Shown piece after piece: positions 23,353-32,147 of a stretch of 64,000 bases of DNA. This stretch comes from Polynucleobacter bastaniensis (GTDB lineage: Bacteria > Pseudomonadota > Gammaproteobacteria > Burkholderiales > Burkholderiaceae). A program made the translations under genes and the position numbers. Each line of letters starts with the position of its first letter. Positions within the stretch are counted from its first letter, which is position 1. The notes beneath the pieces were generated by a model. That model saw only the letters and a program-made list of their open reading frames with translations, searched no databases and had not been told where the DNA came from. The DNA lies in the NCBI RefSeq assembly GCF_018882205.1, contig NZ_JACVOU010000002.1, forward strand, positions 62,001 to 126,000. Reading direction: 5' to 3'.

Positions 23353-23353
23353 T

Positions 23354-23719
23354 ATGAAAGCTATCATTTTTTTCGGGCATGGTGCACGTGATTTACGTTG
23401 GCGCGAGCCTTTTGATCGTCTTGCTGCCTTGTGGCAAGTGCAGAATCCTAATACTCCTGTAGAGCTCGCTTTCTTAGAGTTGATGCAGCCTTCTTTATCT
23501 GGTGCTATTCAAAAAATTGTTGCACAAGGTATTAAAGACATTACTGTTATCCCAGTATTTTTTGGACAAGGGAGCCACTTGCGTAATGACTTCCCTAGAA
23601 TTTTGGAAGAATGTCGGATTGAGTTTTCAGATATTTCTCTAAATGCGACACCTGCAGTAGGGGAGAATCTGCTTGTTCTCCAGGCGATAATTAACTACAG
23701 CGAAAATTCATTACGTTAA
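23354..23719 (+). CDS. cbiX: CbiX/SirB-type sirohydrochlorin chelatase
   Basis: A 121-residue short chelatase that probably inserts iron into sirohydrochlorin, the last siroheme step. KAIIFFGHGARDLRWREPFDRL at the N-terminus carries the metal-binding His9 and family motif, and FGQGSHLRNDFP carries the second His. At this length it is a CbiX-short form that works as a dimer. Start ATG 23354 is one base after the PAS stop. It completes the cobA-NirB link in this locus. Confidence 0.85.
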   Translation: MKAIIFFGHGARDLRWREPFDRLAALWQVQNPNTPVELAFLELMQPSLSGAIQKIVAQGIKDITVIPVFFGQGSHLRNDFPRILEECRIEFSDISLNATPAVGENLLVLQAIINYSENSLR

Positions 23720-23734
23720 TACACGGGCAGCGTA

Positions 23735-23882
23735 AGCGTTACTTAAAGTAACGCTCATTCACCAAAAAATTCTTTGGAGCAACGAAGTGTTAGATGGTTG
23801 CTCCAAAAATCATGTGGTTTTGAAAACCAAAGAGAGGGCGAGTATTTGTTGTGATCTAGTTAATCTAGTCACACAAATACTC
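23735..23882. other. Cluster of four perfect hairpins
   Basis: Four stems lie within about 150 bases. AGCGTTACT/AGTAACGCT is at 23735-23755; an 11-bp stem (TTTGGAGCAAC / GTTGCTCCAAA) at 23773-23807; TGGTTTT-G-AAAACCA at 23815-23829; and a long stem at 23840-23882 with 18 pairs, two bulged T and a TTAAT loop. None has a proper T tail, so simple termination does not explain them all. A structured RNA or the end signals of a mobile element are possible. Confidence 0.55.
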
Positions 23883-23945
23883 ACACACCGATAATGAGAC
23901 GCTGTAACCTCTTGAAATCCTAGTGGTTTTCTTTGGATGTCTGCT

Positions 23946-23990
23946 CTCATAATCCTTTGGTCCCAGGTTCAAGTCCTGGTGGGCCCACCA
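23946..23990 (+). pseudogene. tRNA-Met 3' fragment (anticodon loop to CCA)
   Basis: Sequence from the anticodon loop CTCATAA through TCCTT, variable loop, T arm (CCAGG-TTCAAGT-CCTGG), TGGGCCC, A and CCA matches elongator tRNA-Met. The 5' half is absent: the bases before the loop (CTGCT) do not pair with TCCTT. It is followed by a tRNA-style terminator. This is what is expected at the far border of an element integrated into tRNA-Met. Confidence 0.75.
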
Positions 23991-23997
23991 GAAAAGC

Positions 23998-24034
23998 AAA
24001 CCCTCATCAGCAATGGTGGGGGTTTTGTTTTTTT
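23998..24034 (+). terminator. Rho-independent terminator after the tRNA-Met fragment
   Basis: AAACCCTCATCA and TGGTGGGGGTTT form 12 pairs (two G-U) around GCAA, followed by TGTTTTTTT. It probably also limits read-through toward the convergent DsbA-family gene. Confidence 0.75.
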
Positions 24035-24689
24035 ATTCCTTTTGAAGGATTTGCTCAAATGCATTTACGAATGACTCAGGAGCTTGGGCTCCTTGCAAGA
24101 GGTATTCCCCATTAAGAATGATGGATGGGACTGAGCTGATACCAGCGCCTGTGTAAGTTGCTTCCTCTTCTCGCACTTCGTTTGTAAACTCTTTGCCATT
24201 GAGTATCTCTTGGGCTCTATCTTTATCAAGTCCAGAACGTAGTACTGCATCTATTAAATTTTCTTGCTTATCTAAATTCACTGCGAGGCAAAAGTAAGTA
24301 TTGAGTAATTCTTTTTTGAGCTTAGCCTGTTTTTGTAGGTCATATTCTTTGCTAGCCCAATATAAAAGACGATGAGCATCAAAGGTGTTGTAAACCCTTT
24401 TCCGACCTTCTGGATGAAACTCAAAGCCTGCCTCTAGCGCCTTGGCCCGAATATTTGCTTGGTTGGCTTGGACCTGTTCTACAGTTAAACCATATTTTTC
24501 GGTGAGATGCTCAATGGCATCCTGGCCACCCAAGGGCATCTTAGGGTTGAGCTCAAAGGGTCGAAAATGAACCTCAAAATTTGCTTTGTCACTTAATTGG
24601 GCAATTGCCTGATTGAGATTGCCTAAGCCTACGGCACACCAAGGGCAAGCAACATCGGATACAAAATCAATTTTGATTGTTGGCTTCAT
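24033..24689 (-). CDS. DsbA-family oxidoreductase, FrnE type
   Basis: A 218-residue thioredoxin-fold protein without a signal peptide, so cytoplasmic. The active site is CPWC at residues 15-18, followed by a helical insertion and the C-terminal ISSVPSIILNGEYLLQGAQ, which carries the cis-Pro. The FrnE group is linked with disulfide and polyketide chemistry; the substrate is unknown. It stands alone, convergent with the tRNA-Met terminator. Confidence 0.9.
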   Translation of the reverse strand: MKPTIKIDFVSDVACPWCAVGLGNLNQAIAQLSDKANFEVHFRPFELNPKMPLGGQDAIEHLTEKYGLTVEQVQANQANIRAKALEAGFEFHPEGRKRVYNTFDAHRLLYWASKEYDLQKQAKLKKELLNTYFCLAVNLDKQENLIDAVLRSGLDKDRAQEILNGKEFTNEVREEEATYTGAGISSVPSIILNGEYLLQGAQAPESFVNAFEQILQKE

Positions 24690-24888
24690 GCGCTTTATTC
24701 TACAGAAGCCAAGTTATTGCGATTGAAATATTCACTTTTGACTGTGGTGCTAGAGTTGCCCCCTAGTGGCCTCACTTGTAACATTAATGCTGACTTAAGG
24801 GTTGGCTTTTTTGTATTACATTAAATTAAAAGCCCACACAAATCAGCTTAGTATTACTGTAGATCAAATCAATATACGAATGGTACTT

Positions 24889-25788
24889 ATGTCATCAGAT
24901 GCATTATTTCCTGGCTTTCAGGCGCGTGTTTTTGAAGTCAATGGGATTCAAATTGCTGGCCATGTAGGTGGGACTGGCTCACCGCTATTGCTCCTGCATG
25001 GACATCCCCAAACCCATGCCATTTGGCATAAGGTTGCGCCAGAGCTCATGAAAAAGCACACATTAGTCATGACGGACCTGCGGGGTTACGGGGACTCTTC
25101 TAAACCAGAGGGTACAAGTGACCATAGTAATTATTCAAAGAGGGTGATGGCGCAGGATCAGGTGGAAGTCATGCAGCAGCTTGGATTTAATCGTTTTGGT
25201 GTGCTGGCGCATGATCGCGGTGCGCGAGTCGCACATCGTTTAGCGATGGATCATGCCGCCTCAGTTGGAAGCTTGATCATGCTCGATATTGCGCCTACTC
25301 TCTCTATGTATGAAAAAACCAATGATGCGTTTGCAAAAGCCTATTGGCATTGGTTCTTTTTAATACAGCCTTCGCCTCTGCCAGAGCGGCTCATTGAAGC
25401 GGATCCTGCGGCTTATATTCGAGATTTAATGGGTAGGCGTCATGCCGGACTAAAACCCTTTGACCCTAGAGCTTTGGCCGAATACATGCGCTGCATTGCC
25501 TTGCCTGGAGCAGCACATGGGATGTGTGAGGATTACCGTGCTGCAGCTGGAATTGATCTAATTCACGATCGTGAGGATATTGCAGCTGGCAGGAAGTTGG
25601 AGATGCCAACAATGGTGCTTTGGGGTGCAGACGGAGTGGTTGATAAATGCTTCAAGCCCCTCCAAGAGTGGCAGGCAATATGTCAAAGTGTGGTTGGTGA
25701 GACCTTGCCTTGCGGGCACTATCTTCCAGAGGAGGCACCAGAGATTTTGCTGGAAAAAGTCACAACATTTTTAAATCGAGATAGTTGA
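24889..25788 (+). CDS. Haloacetate (fluoroacetate) dehalogenase-like hydrolase
   Basis: A 299-residue alpha/beta hydrolase. Counting from ATG 24889, it keeps the whole fluoroacetate dehalogenase active site: nucleophile Asp109 with Arg110 and Arg113 (HDRGAR), acid Asp133, the fluoride pocket His154-Trp155 (YWHW) and Tyr216, and general base His277 (CGHYLP). It should therefore cleave C-F or C-Cl bonds of small haloacids. Homologues acting on other esters exist. In-frame starts further upstream (24802, 24880) are possible but lengthen the N-terminus beyond the family norm. Its stop overlaps the leuC-like start by one base, so it joins the operon that follows. Confidence 0.85.
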   Translation: MSSDALFPGFQARVFEVNGIQIAGHVGGTGSPLLLLHGHPQTHAIWHKVAPELMKKHTLVMTDLRGYGDSSKPEGTSDHSNYSKRVMAQDQVEVMQQLGFNRFGVLAHDRGARVAHRLAMDHAASVGSLIMLDIAPTLSMYEKTNDAFAKAYWHWFFLIQPSPLPERLIEADPAAYIRDLMGRRHAGLKPFDPRALAEYMRCIALPGAAHGMCEDYRAAAGIDLIHDREDIAAGRKLEMPTMVLWGADGVVDKCFKPLQEWQAICQSVVGETLPCGHYLPEEAPEILLEKVTTFLNRDS

Positions 25789-27209
25789 TGAGTACTAGAA
25801 CTCTGTATCAAAAATTAGTGGATTCTCATACGGTATTGAAGTTAGATGAGGAGAACGTGCTGCTCTTCTGCGATTTACATCTGATGAATGAATACACTAG
25901 TCCACAAGCATTTTCAGGTCTGGATGAAAAAGATCGTGAAGTGCTTATGCCGGGGCAGAATATCGCTGTTGTGAGCCATATCATTCCTACCCATCATGAA
26001 ATGCCTAGAAAGATTGCTGATCCAGCCTCTTCATTGCAGGCCCTCAACCTGAAGAAAAATTGTGTGAAGCACAATATTCCTTTATTTGATACCAATCATC
26101 CATTACAAGGTATTGAGCATGTCGTATCGCCAGAGCATGGCATGGTGCGTCCAGGTATGGTGATCATTTGTGGTGATAGTCACACCACTACCTACGGAGC
26201 CTTAGGAGCCTTAGGTTTTGGTATTGGCACATCCGAAGTTGAGCATGTTCTAGCTACCCAAACTTTGGTATATCGCTTAGCTAAAAATATGCATATCAAG
26301 ATCAATGGCACATTGCCAGTTGGCACCACCTCTAAAGACATGATATTGAACATCATTAGTCAGATTGGTGCTAAGGGTGCAATTGGCTACGTAGTGGAGT
26401 TCAGTGGATCCGCACTAATAGATTTGAGTACAGAGGCGCGCTTTACTTTATGCAATATGGCAGTGGAGGCAGGTGCCCGAGGAGCTTTAATTGCACCAGA
26501 TAAAACAGCCATTGATTACGTATTAGCAAGATGCCCTGATATTACTGGTGAGATTAAAGACCGTGCATTAGTGCATTGGGCAAGTTTATATTCAGACGCA
26601 GATGCACAGTTTGAAAAAGCATATGAATTCGATGCAAGCGATATGGCGCCCTTTGTCACTTGGGGAACTAGCCCAGATCAAGCGATTGCTATTAACGCCG
26701 CTATTCCAACAAAGGATTCCATTCAAGATCCAATTGATAAATTGAGTCTTGAACAAGCATTGAGATATACCAAGCTATCTGATGGTCAAGCACTAGAGGG
26801 CACACCAATTGACCACGTCTTTATAGGCTCTTGCACCAATGGGCGTATCGAGGACTTACGGAACGTGCTTACCGCAATCGGTGATCGAAAAGTAGCCCCC
26901 GGTGTTCGAGCGATGGTGGTGCCTGGCTCTGGCGCTGTCAAAGCTCAAGCGGAACAAGAGGGAATTGCCGATAAGCTTATTGCCGCTGGTTTTGAATGGC
27001 GTAAGCCTGGTTGCTCTATGTGTCTTGCCATGAATGATGATGTTTTAACTTCTGGCACACGCTGCGCCTCCACAACTAATCGTAACTTTGAAGGTCGTCA
27101 AGGTAGAGGTGCAATTACCCACTTGATGAGTCCTGCGATGGCAGCTGCTGCCGCAGTTACGGGCAAGATTACGGATGTACGTAAGTTACAAGGAGCTGCA
27201 AATGCATAA
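25788..27209 (+). CDS. leuC: Isopropylmalate dehydratase large subunit (LeuC-type)
   Basis: A 473-residue aconitase-family protein holding a 4Fe-4S cluster. VIICGDSHTTTYGALGALG, IGSCTNGRIEDLR and KPGCSMCLAMN supply the cluster Cys and substrate contacts. With the small subunit it interconverts 2- and 3-hydroxy acids through an alkene. In leucine synthesis this is 2- to 3-isopropylmalate. Here the neighbours are a CoA-transferase and a lyase rather than leuB, so citraconate/citramalate is an alternative substrate. Confidence 0.9.
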   Translation: MSTRTLYQKLVDSHTVLKLDEENVLLFCDLHLMNEYTSPQAFSGLDEKDREVLMPGQNIAVVSHIIPTHHEMPRKIADPASSLQALNLKKNCVKHNIPLFDTNHPLQGIEHVVSPEHGMVRPGMVIICGDSHTTTYGALGALGFGIGTSEVEHVLATQTLVYRLAKNMHIKINGTLPVGTTSKDMILNIISQIGAKGAIGYVVEFSGSALIDLSTEARFTLCNMAVEAGARGALIAPDKTAIDYVLARCPDITGEIKDRALVHWASLYSDADAQFEKAYEFDASDMAPFVTWGTSPDQAIAINAAIPTKDSIQDPIDKLSLEQALRYTKLSDGQALEGTPIDHVFIGSCTNGRIEDLRNVLTAIGDRKVAPGVRAMVVPGSGAVKAQAEQEGIADKLIAAGFEWRKPGCSMCLAMNDDVLTSGTRCASTTNRNFEGRQGRGAITHLMSPAMAAAAAVTGKITDVRKLQGAANA

Positions 27210-27843
27210 GCTATCTAAAATTCATGGGCACGCCGCCGCCTTGCATATTGCTAATTTTGATACTGATCAGGTGATGCCAAAGCAGTTTTTGCGTGGTATC
27301 GATAAGTCTGGCTTAGCACAGGGCTTATTTTATGATCTGCGTTTTGATGAGCATGGAGAGCCAAAGCAAAACTTCTTTTTAAACCAGCCTGCTTATGCAA
27401 AAACGGATGTTTTGATCGCAGGCTCAAACTATGGCTGTGGCTCTAGTCGTGAACATGCTGTTTGGGGGATGCAGCAGTTTGGATTTAAAGCGGTCATTGC
27501 CTCTAGCTTTGCGGAGATTTTCTACTCCAATGCAATGGGTAACGGCTTATTGTTGGTTGTTCTACCTGAAAAACAAGTGCAAGCCTTAATGAAAGAGGCT
27601 GATGATAAGGGTGTACCAATAAGCCTAGATATTGATATTGAGAACCTAAAGGTTCGCACTACCCATCATGAGTTCACATTTGTCATGTCAGCAAGGCATC
27701 GCCGTATGTTCTTGGAAGGTTTGGATGTGATTGGCCTTACCTTAAAGCACAAAAAAGAAATTGATGCCTTTGCCCAAGAGCACTGGAATGAGCAACCCTG
27801 GGTAAAGGATGTTGCAAGAAAAACTATGGATAGATTAAATTGA
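27202..27843 (+). CDS. leuD: Isopropylmalate dehydratase small subunit (LeuD-type)
   Basis: A 213-residue swivel-domain partner of the preceding gene. NFDTDQVMPKQFLRGID and GSNYGCGSSREHAVWGMQQFG are the family motifs, the second making the substrate-binding loop. ATG at 27202 has GGAG and overlaps the large-subunit stop by eight bases, so the subunits are made together. Confidence 0.9.
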   Translation: MHKLSKIHGHAAALHIANFDTDQVMPKQFLRGIDKSGLAQGLFYDLRFDEHGEPKQNFFLNQPAYAKTDVLIAGSNYGCGSSREHAVWGMQQFGFKAVIASSFAEIFYSNAMGNGLLLVVLPEKQVQALMKEADDKGVPISLDIDIENLKVRTTHHEFTFVMSARHRRMFLEGLDVIGLTLKHKKEIDAFAQEHWNEQPWVKDVARKTMDRLN

Positions 27844-27910
27844 GTTTACTCAGCGTCAGATTCAATTGCTTGCTATGCTTTATATCATTTGAAATATCTG
27901 AATGTAATAA

Positions 27911-28564
27911 ATGAATATCAACTCTGATTACAGCAAGAGAGTCGTGATTAATCATCATGATTTACCTTGGGTTCCTAGCCCTGAGGCGGGTATTGAGAGA
28001 CGCATGCTGGATCGTGTTGGCGATGAAATTGCAAAGGCAAGCTCGATCGTTCGTTATTTACCTAATGCTCATTTTCCAACGCACACTCATGAATTTGGTG
28101 AGGAGATATTAGTGCTTGATGGGGTATTGAGCGATGAAACTGGAGACTATCCGGCTGGCACCTACATCATGAATCCCCCTGGATCCTCTCATGCCCCTTA
28201 TAGTCAAATGGGTTGCACTCTTTTTGTGAAACTACGACATCTTGGAGTTGAGCAGGTGGAGCGAGAGCTCGTTGATACAAAATCAGCGCCTTGGCATCAA
28301 GGGATGGTTCCTGGTCTTCATGTAATGCCTCTCATGCGGCAGGGCAATGGCTCCACTTTGGTTCGATGGGCTCCCCAAACCTATTTCAACCCACATAAGC
28401 ACTATGGTGGTGAAGAAATCTTTGTGGTGGATGGTGTATTTGAGGATGAGCATGGGCGCTATCCGGCTGGCTCATGGATCAGAAGCCCTCATCTAAGCTT
28501 CCATCAGCCTTTCAGTAAAGAAGGATGCACTATATTTGTTAAGACTGGGCATTTATTAGATTAA
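27911..28564 (+). CDS. Double-cupin protein, ChrR-like
   Basis: A 217-residue protein with two cupin repeats. The first has FPTHTHEFGEEILVLDGVLSD then PPGSSHAP; the second has HKHYGGEEIFVVDGVFED then SPHLSFHQP. Each repeat offers His/Glu ligands for a metal. ChrR cupins serve as anti-sigma output modules or oxygenases; here no sigma-binding domain is attached. It follows the dehydratase pair by 67 bases and is probably co-transcribed. Substrate unknown. Confidence 0.8.
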   Translation: MNINSDYSKRVVINHHDLPWVPSPEAGIERRMLDRVGDEIAKASSIVRYLPNAHFPTHTHEFGEEILVLDGVLSDETGDYPAGTYIMNPPGSSHAPYSQMGCTLFVKLRHLGVEQVERELVDTKSAPWHQGMVPGLHVMPLMRQGNGSTLVRWAPQTYFNPHKHYGGEEIFVVDGVFEDEHGRYPAGSWIRSPHLSFHQPFSKEGCTIFVKTGHLLD

Positions 28565-28584
28565 TTGTATTTACGGGATTTTTT

Positions 28585-29886
28585 ATGAAAAATGTATTTA
28601 AGGTATTTTTATCAGCCCTATTTTTTATTGGTTTAACTCCCTTGTGCGTTCAAGCGGCTCCACCACTTCCGCCTTTTTATGAAGCTGTCACAAAAATGAG
28701 CCCCGCAGGAAAATTAGGGCAAATCGTAAAGCAAGAGAAAATTAAAACATCAGTGAAGGGCGCGCAAGCATGGAGAATTGCTTACATTTCATCTGATGTA
28801 GCTGAGCGCAAGACTATTACTACGGGGGTCATTATTGCTCCTCTGGGAGCTGCCCCAAAAGAAGGAAGACCTATTTTGGCCTGGGCGCACGGCACCACAG
28901 GCTCGGCTCAAAATTGTGGCCCATCCCAGGTTGTTGATCCAACCTCGCCTTTGAATGAATATTTCTTGGCGGATGGCAACTCTTGGACCGACTACGGCAT
29001 TCCGAATGTTGAGCAATTCATTAAGGAAGGTTATGTGATTGTTGCCACAGATTATCAAGGGCTAGGCGGCGGCGGTAAACATCAATATGCGATTGCGGGG
29101 ACCAATGGCAGAGATGTTATTAATTCTGTAAGAGCAGCAAGCTCAATGAAAGAGCCTGGCGCTGGTAAGAAGGCGATTGCTTATGGTTGGTCACAGGGTG
29201 GCGGAGCAATTCTGGCAGCTGCAAGTTTGCTTGATTACCAAGCCCTTCAAGGCACTGCCGCAGACAATCTTCAATATCTTGGGTTTGTTGGCTTGGCACC
29301 AGATGATCAAGCAGCTATGCTCCGTAACCCACCGACTGATGAGCTTGGCGCGAATAAGTTGATGAATGAATTTACTCAGGCCAATGTCCCGAATGTATTT
29401 TTATTCGCTCACTATGTGATGGGTCTTTGGGGTGCTCAAGCCGCATACCCACATCTCAAGTTGACAGATATCCTGACTGATGAGGGCGCACAGTTTGTGG
29501 ATAAATTAGCTAGCAATAAGTGCGTCCATGTAATGGCGGATTCTTTTAATTACGCCTATGGAGACAAGTACAAGTCTTTGTTGAAGCCTCAGGCTAGCAA
29601 CTCCTTAGCCTGGGTAAAAGCCTTAATTGATGGCAGTGTGCAGCCAGTTAAGCCTGTTGTACCAGTTGTTATTTACTGGGGCACTAAAGACACTGCAGTT
29701 CCCCCAATTGAGCATGAGCTGTATCAAAAGCAGATGTGCGCTATGGGTGCAAACATACAGAGAGTCCAGTTGCCAGGAGAGCAAACCCACTTTAGCACTC
29801 CCGGTGTCTCAGCTCCTATGTATCTGACTTGGATTAAAGATCGTATTGCTGGAAAGCAATTAGCTAATGGATGTCCAGCAAATTAG
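28585..29886 (+). CDS. Secreted lipase-like alpha/beta hydrolase
   Basis: A 433-residue protein with a Sec signal peptide (MKNVFKVFLSALFFIG ... CVQA, cut after about residue 24). The nucleophile elbow is YGWSQGGGAI, the oxyanion region is LAWAHGTTGSAQNC, and the late His is EQTHFSTPG. This matches the secretory lipase (LIP) family. The enzyme would release acids or alcohols from esters outside the inner membrane, which could feed the pathway encoded around it. Confidence 0.82.
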   Translation: MKNVFKVFLSALFFIGLTPLCVQAAPPLPPFYEAVTKMSPAGKLGQIVKQEKIKTSVKGAQAWRIAYISSDVAERKTITTGVIIAPLGAAPKEGRPILAWAHGTTGSAQNCGPSQVVDPTSPLNEYFLADGNSWTDYGIPNVEQFIKEGYVIVATDYQGLGGGGKHQYAIAGTNGRDVINSVRAASSMKEPGAGKKAIAYGWSQGGGAILAAASLLDYQALQGTAADNLQYLGFVGLAPDDQAAMLRNPPTDELGANKLMNEFTQANVPNVFLFAHYVMGLWGAQAAYPHLKLTDILTDEGAQFVDKLASNKCVHVMADSFNYAYGDKYKSLLKPQASNSLAWVKALIDGSVQPVKPVVPVVIYWGTKDTAVPPIEHELYQKQMCAMGANIQRVQLPGEQTHFSTPGVSAPMYLTWIKDRIAGKQLANGCPAN

Positions 29887-29968
29887 AGCGGCGTTAACTT
29901 CCAAGATGCTGAACTCTATTTATTAAAATAACACTATAAGATAGAGAATCATTTTTTTAAAGATAAAT

Positions 29969-31162
29969 ATGGAGCCATTAGCTAAATTAAAAGTAATTGA
30001 AATGGGCCAGTTAATCGCTGGACCATTTGCCGCTAAAACGCTGGGAGATTTTGGTGCTGATGTCATCAAGATTGAGCCGCCAAAAGTTGGTGATGCTCTA
30101 CGTAAATGGCGTTTGCTCAAAGAGGGTACCTCAGTCTGGTGGCAGGTTCAGTCGCGCAATAAACGCTCTCTATCATTGGATTTAAAGCAGGCAGAAGCTC
30201 AAGAAATTGTTCGCACCCTAGTCAAAGAAGCAGACGTGCTGATCGAAAATTTTCGACCAGGCACTCTAGAAGGTTGGGGGCTGGATCCAGAGAAATTACT
30301 TGAGCTCAATCCTAAGCTGATTGTGTTGAGAATTAGTGGTTATGGCCAAACTGGACCTTATCGAGATAAGCCAGGATTTGGTGTGGTTGCCGAGGCAATG
30401 GGTGGCTTGCGACATTTAACTGCGGAACCTGGACGGGTGCCTGTTCGCGTTGGTATTAGCATTGGTGATACCTTGGCATCATTACATGGTGTGATCGGAA
30501 TCTTATTAGCGCTTCAAGAGCGTCACCAGAGTGGCAAAGGCCAAATCATTGACATTGCTTTATATGAGGCGGTCTTCAATTGTATGGAAAGCTTGGTGCC
30601 TGAATACAGTGCTTTTGGAGAGGTGCGGCAAGCTGGTGGAAGTGCCTTGCCTGGCATTGCCCCAAGCAACGCCTATCTTTGTGCTGACGGCGGCTATGTG
30701 TTGGTTGCTGGTAACGGCGATAGCATCTTTAAGCGCCTGATGAATCTGATTGGTCGAGCAGATTTAGCAAATGATCCAACACTTGAAAATAATGACGGTA
30801 GGGTAGCGCGGGTTGCGCAATTGGATGAAGTGATTGGTGATTGGGCCCAAACAATGACGACTGACCAAGCTCTAGATCTGCTCAATACGGTGGCCGTTCC
30901 TGCGGGGAAAATATATACCGTCGCTGATATCGTCAGCGACCCCCATTACAAAGCCCGTGGCAATATCGAGAGTATTCAGATGCATGATGGGACTAAATTA
31001 GAGGTTCCAAGCGTGCTACCGAAGCTTTCGCGTACCCCAGGATCAATTAAAACTCTAGCTCCAGATATTGGAGAAAATACCGATGAAATTTTACAAAGTA
31101 TTGGTTTAACAGAGGCTCAGGTAGCATCCTTAAAAGAGCGCGGTATTGCCTTTACTAAATAA
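29969..31162 (+). CDS. Class III CoA-transferase (CaiB/BaiF)
   Basis: A 397-residue enzyme that moves CoA between carboxylic acids. KVIEMGQLIAGPFAAKTLGDFGADVIKIE is the N-terminal Rossmann part, and GQIIDIALYEAVFNCME holds the catalytic Asp. The family includes succinyl-CoA:citramalate, mesaconate and formyl-CoA transferases. It lies 29 bases before an HMG-CoA-lyase-type gene. A transferase plus lyase pair of this kind typically activates and then splits a branched dicarboxylate. Confidence 0.9.
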   Translation: MEPLAKLKVIEMGQLIAGPFAAKTLGDFGADVIKIEPPKVGDALRKWRLLKEGTSVWWQVQSRNKRSLSLDLKQAEAQEIVRTLVKEADVLIENFRPGTLEGWGLDPEKLLELNPKLIVLRISGYGQTGPYRDKPGFGVVAEAMGGLRHLTAEPGRVPVRVGISIGDTLASLHGVIGILLALQERHQSGKGQIIDIALYEAVFNCMESLVPEYSAFGEVRQAGGSALPGIAPSNAYLCADGGYVLVAGNGDSIFKRLMNLIGRADLANDPTLENNDGRVARVAQLDEVIGDWAQTMTTDQALDLLNTVAVPAGKIYTVADIVSDPHYKARGNIESIQMHDGTKLEVPSVLPKLSRTPGSIKTLAPDIGENTDEILQSIGLTEAQVASLKERGIAFTK

Positions 31163-31191
31163 TCAACCACTTAAGCAAACGAACTAATCTT

Positions 31192-32118
31192 ATGACTAGA
31201 ATTTATTTCAATGATGTTGTTACTAGGGATGGATTTCAGATTGAGCCCAATTTCATTCCTACGGATGACAAGGTTAAGTTGGTAGATGCACTAAGCCAAT
31301 GTGGATTTGCCAAGATTGAAGTGACCTCATTTACCTCGCCTAAAGCGATTCCAATGCTGCGCGATGCAGAAGAGGTTATGGGCAAAATTAAGCGTGTACC
31401 CGGTGTTGAATACACAGTCCTAGTTCCCAATCTACGTGGTGCCGAGCGTGCTTTTGAATCTCGCGCAGATGAATTTAATCTGGTCATGTCGACTTCTGAA
31501 ACCCATAACTTAGCTAATTTGCGAATGGGCCGAGAAAAAAGCTTTGCTGGATTGACTGAAGTGATCCGGTATGTAGATGGCAGAACTCCCATCAATGTTT
31601 CGCTTTCAACTGCTTTTGGTTGCCCCATGGAGGGCGATGTACCGCAAAGCGTAGTAGAAGGTTTTGTTCAACGATTTGCAGACCTAGGTGTACGTGGCGT
31701 CACTATTTGCGACACCACTGGAATGGCACATCCTGCTCAGGTTGCAAAAATGGCAGAGGATTTGCAAAAACAGTTTGGCAACTTGCAGTTAACCTTTCAT
31801 TTTCACAATACCCGTGGAATGGGCTTGGCAAATGTGCTTGCTGCAGTGCAGTCCGGCATCACTCGGTTTGATGGTTCCTTAGGTGGATTGGGAGGTTGTC
31901 CTTATGCACCAGGAGCTAGCGGCAATATCTCCAGTGAAGACGCTATTCATATGCTCGATGCCATGGGATACGATACGGGTATCAATATCCCTAAACTAAT
32001 AAGTCTGGCTCGTGAGCTTCCCTTGATTGTTGGACATCCTGTGCCGGGACAAGTTGCCAAGGCTGGTAGTAGCTGCACTTTACATCCAGCCCCAGCTTAT
32101 GTAGAAGATTTACATTAA
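31192..32118 (+). CDS. HMG-CoA lyase family enzyme
   Basis: A 308-residue TIM-barrel lyase. VTRDGFQIEPNFIPTDDKV starts the barrel; TFHFHNTRGMGLANVLAA provides the metal-binding His-x-His; and LGGCPYAPGASGNISSED is the flexible loop with the catalytic Cys. It splits 3-hydroxy-3-methyl acyl-CoA compounds. HMG-CoA, citramalyl-CoA and related thioesters are possible substrates. It pairs with the upstream CoA-transferase. Confidence 0.88.
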   Translation: MTRIYFNDVVTRDGFQIEPNFIPTDDKVKLVDALSQCGFAKIEVTSFTSPKAIPMLRDAEEVMGKIKRVPGVEYTVLVPNLRGAERAFESRADEFNLVMSTSETHNLANLRMGREKSFAGLTEVIRYVDGRTPINVSLSTAFGCPMEGDVPQSVVEGFVQRFADLGVRGVTICDTTGMAHPAQVAKMAEDLQKQFGNLQLTFHFHNTRGMGLANVLAAVQSGITRFDGSLGGLGGCPYAPGASGNISSEDAIHMLDAMGYDTGINIPKLISLARELPLIVGHPVPGQVAKAGSSCTLHPAPAYVEDLH

Positions 32119-32147
32119 TTGATTTACTTAAATTGAAAGTTAGTTCA

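Noticed and set aside
23933-24115. 60-residue plus-strand ORF
   Set aside because: It is the tRNA-Met fragment and its terminator read as protein.
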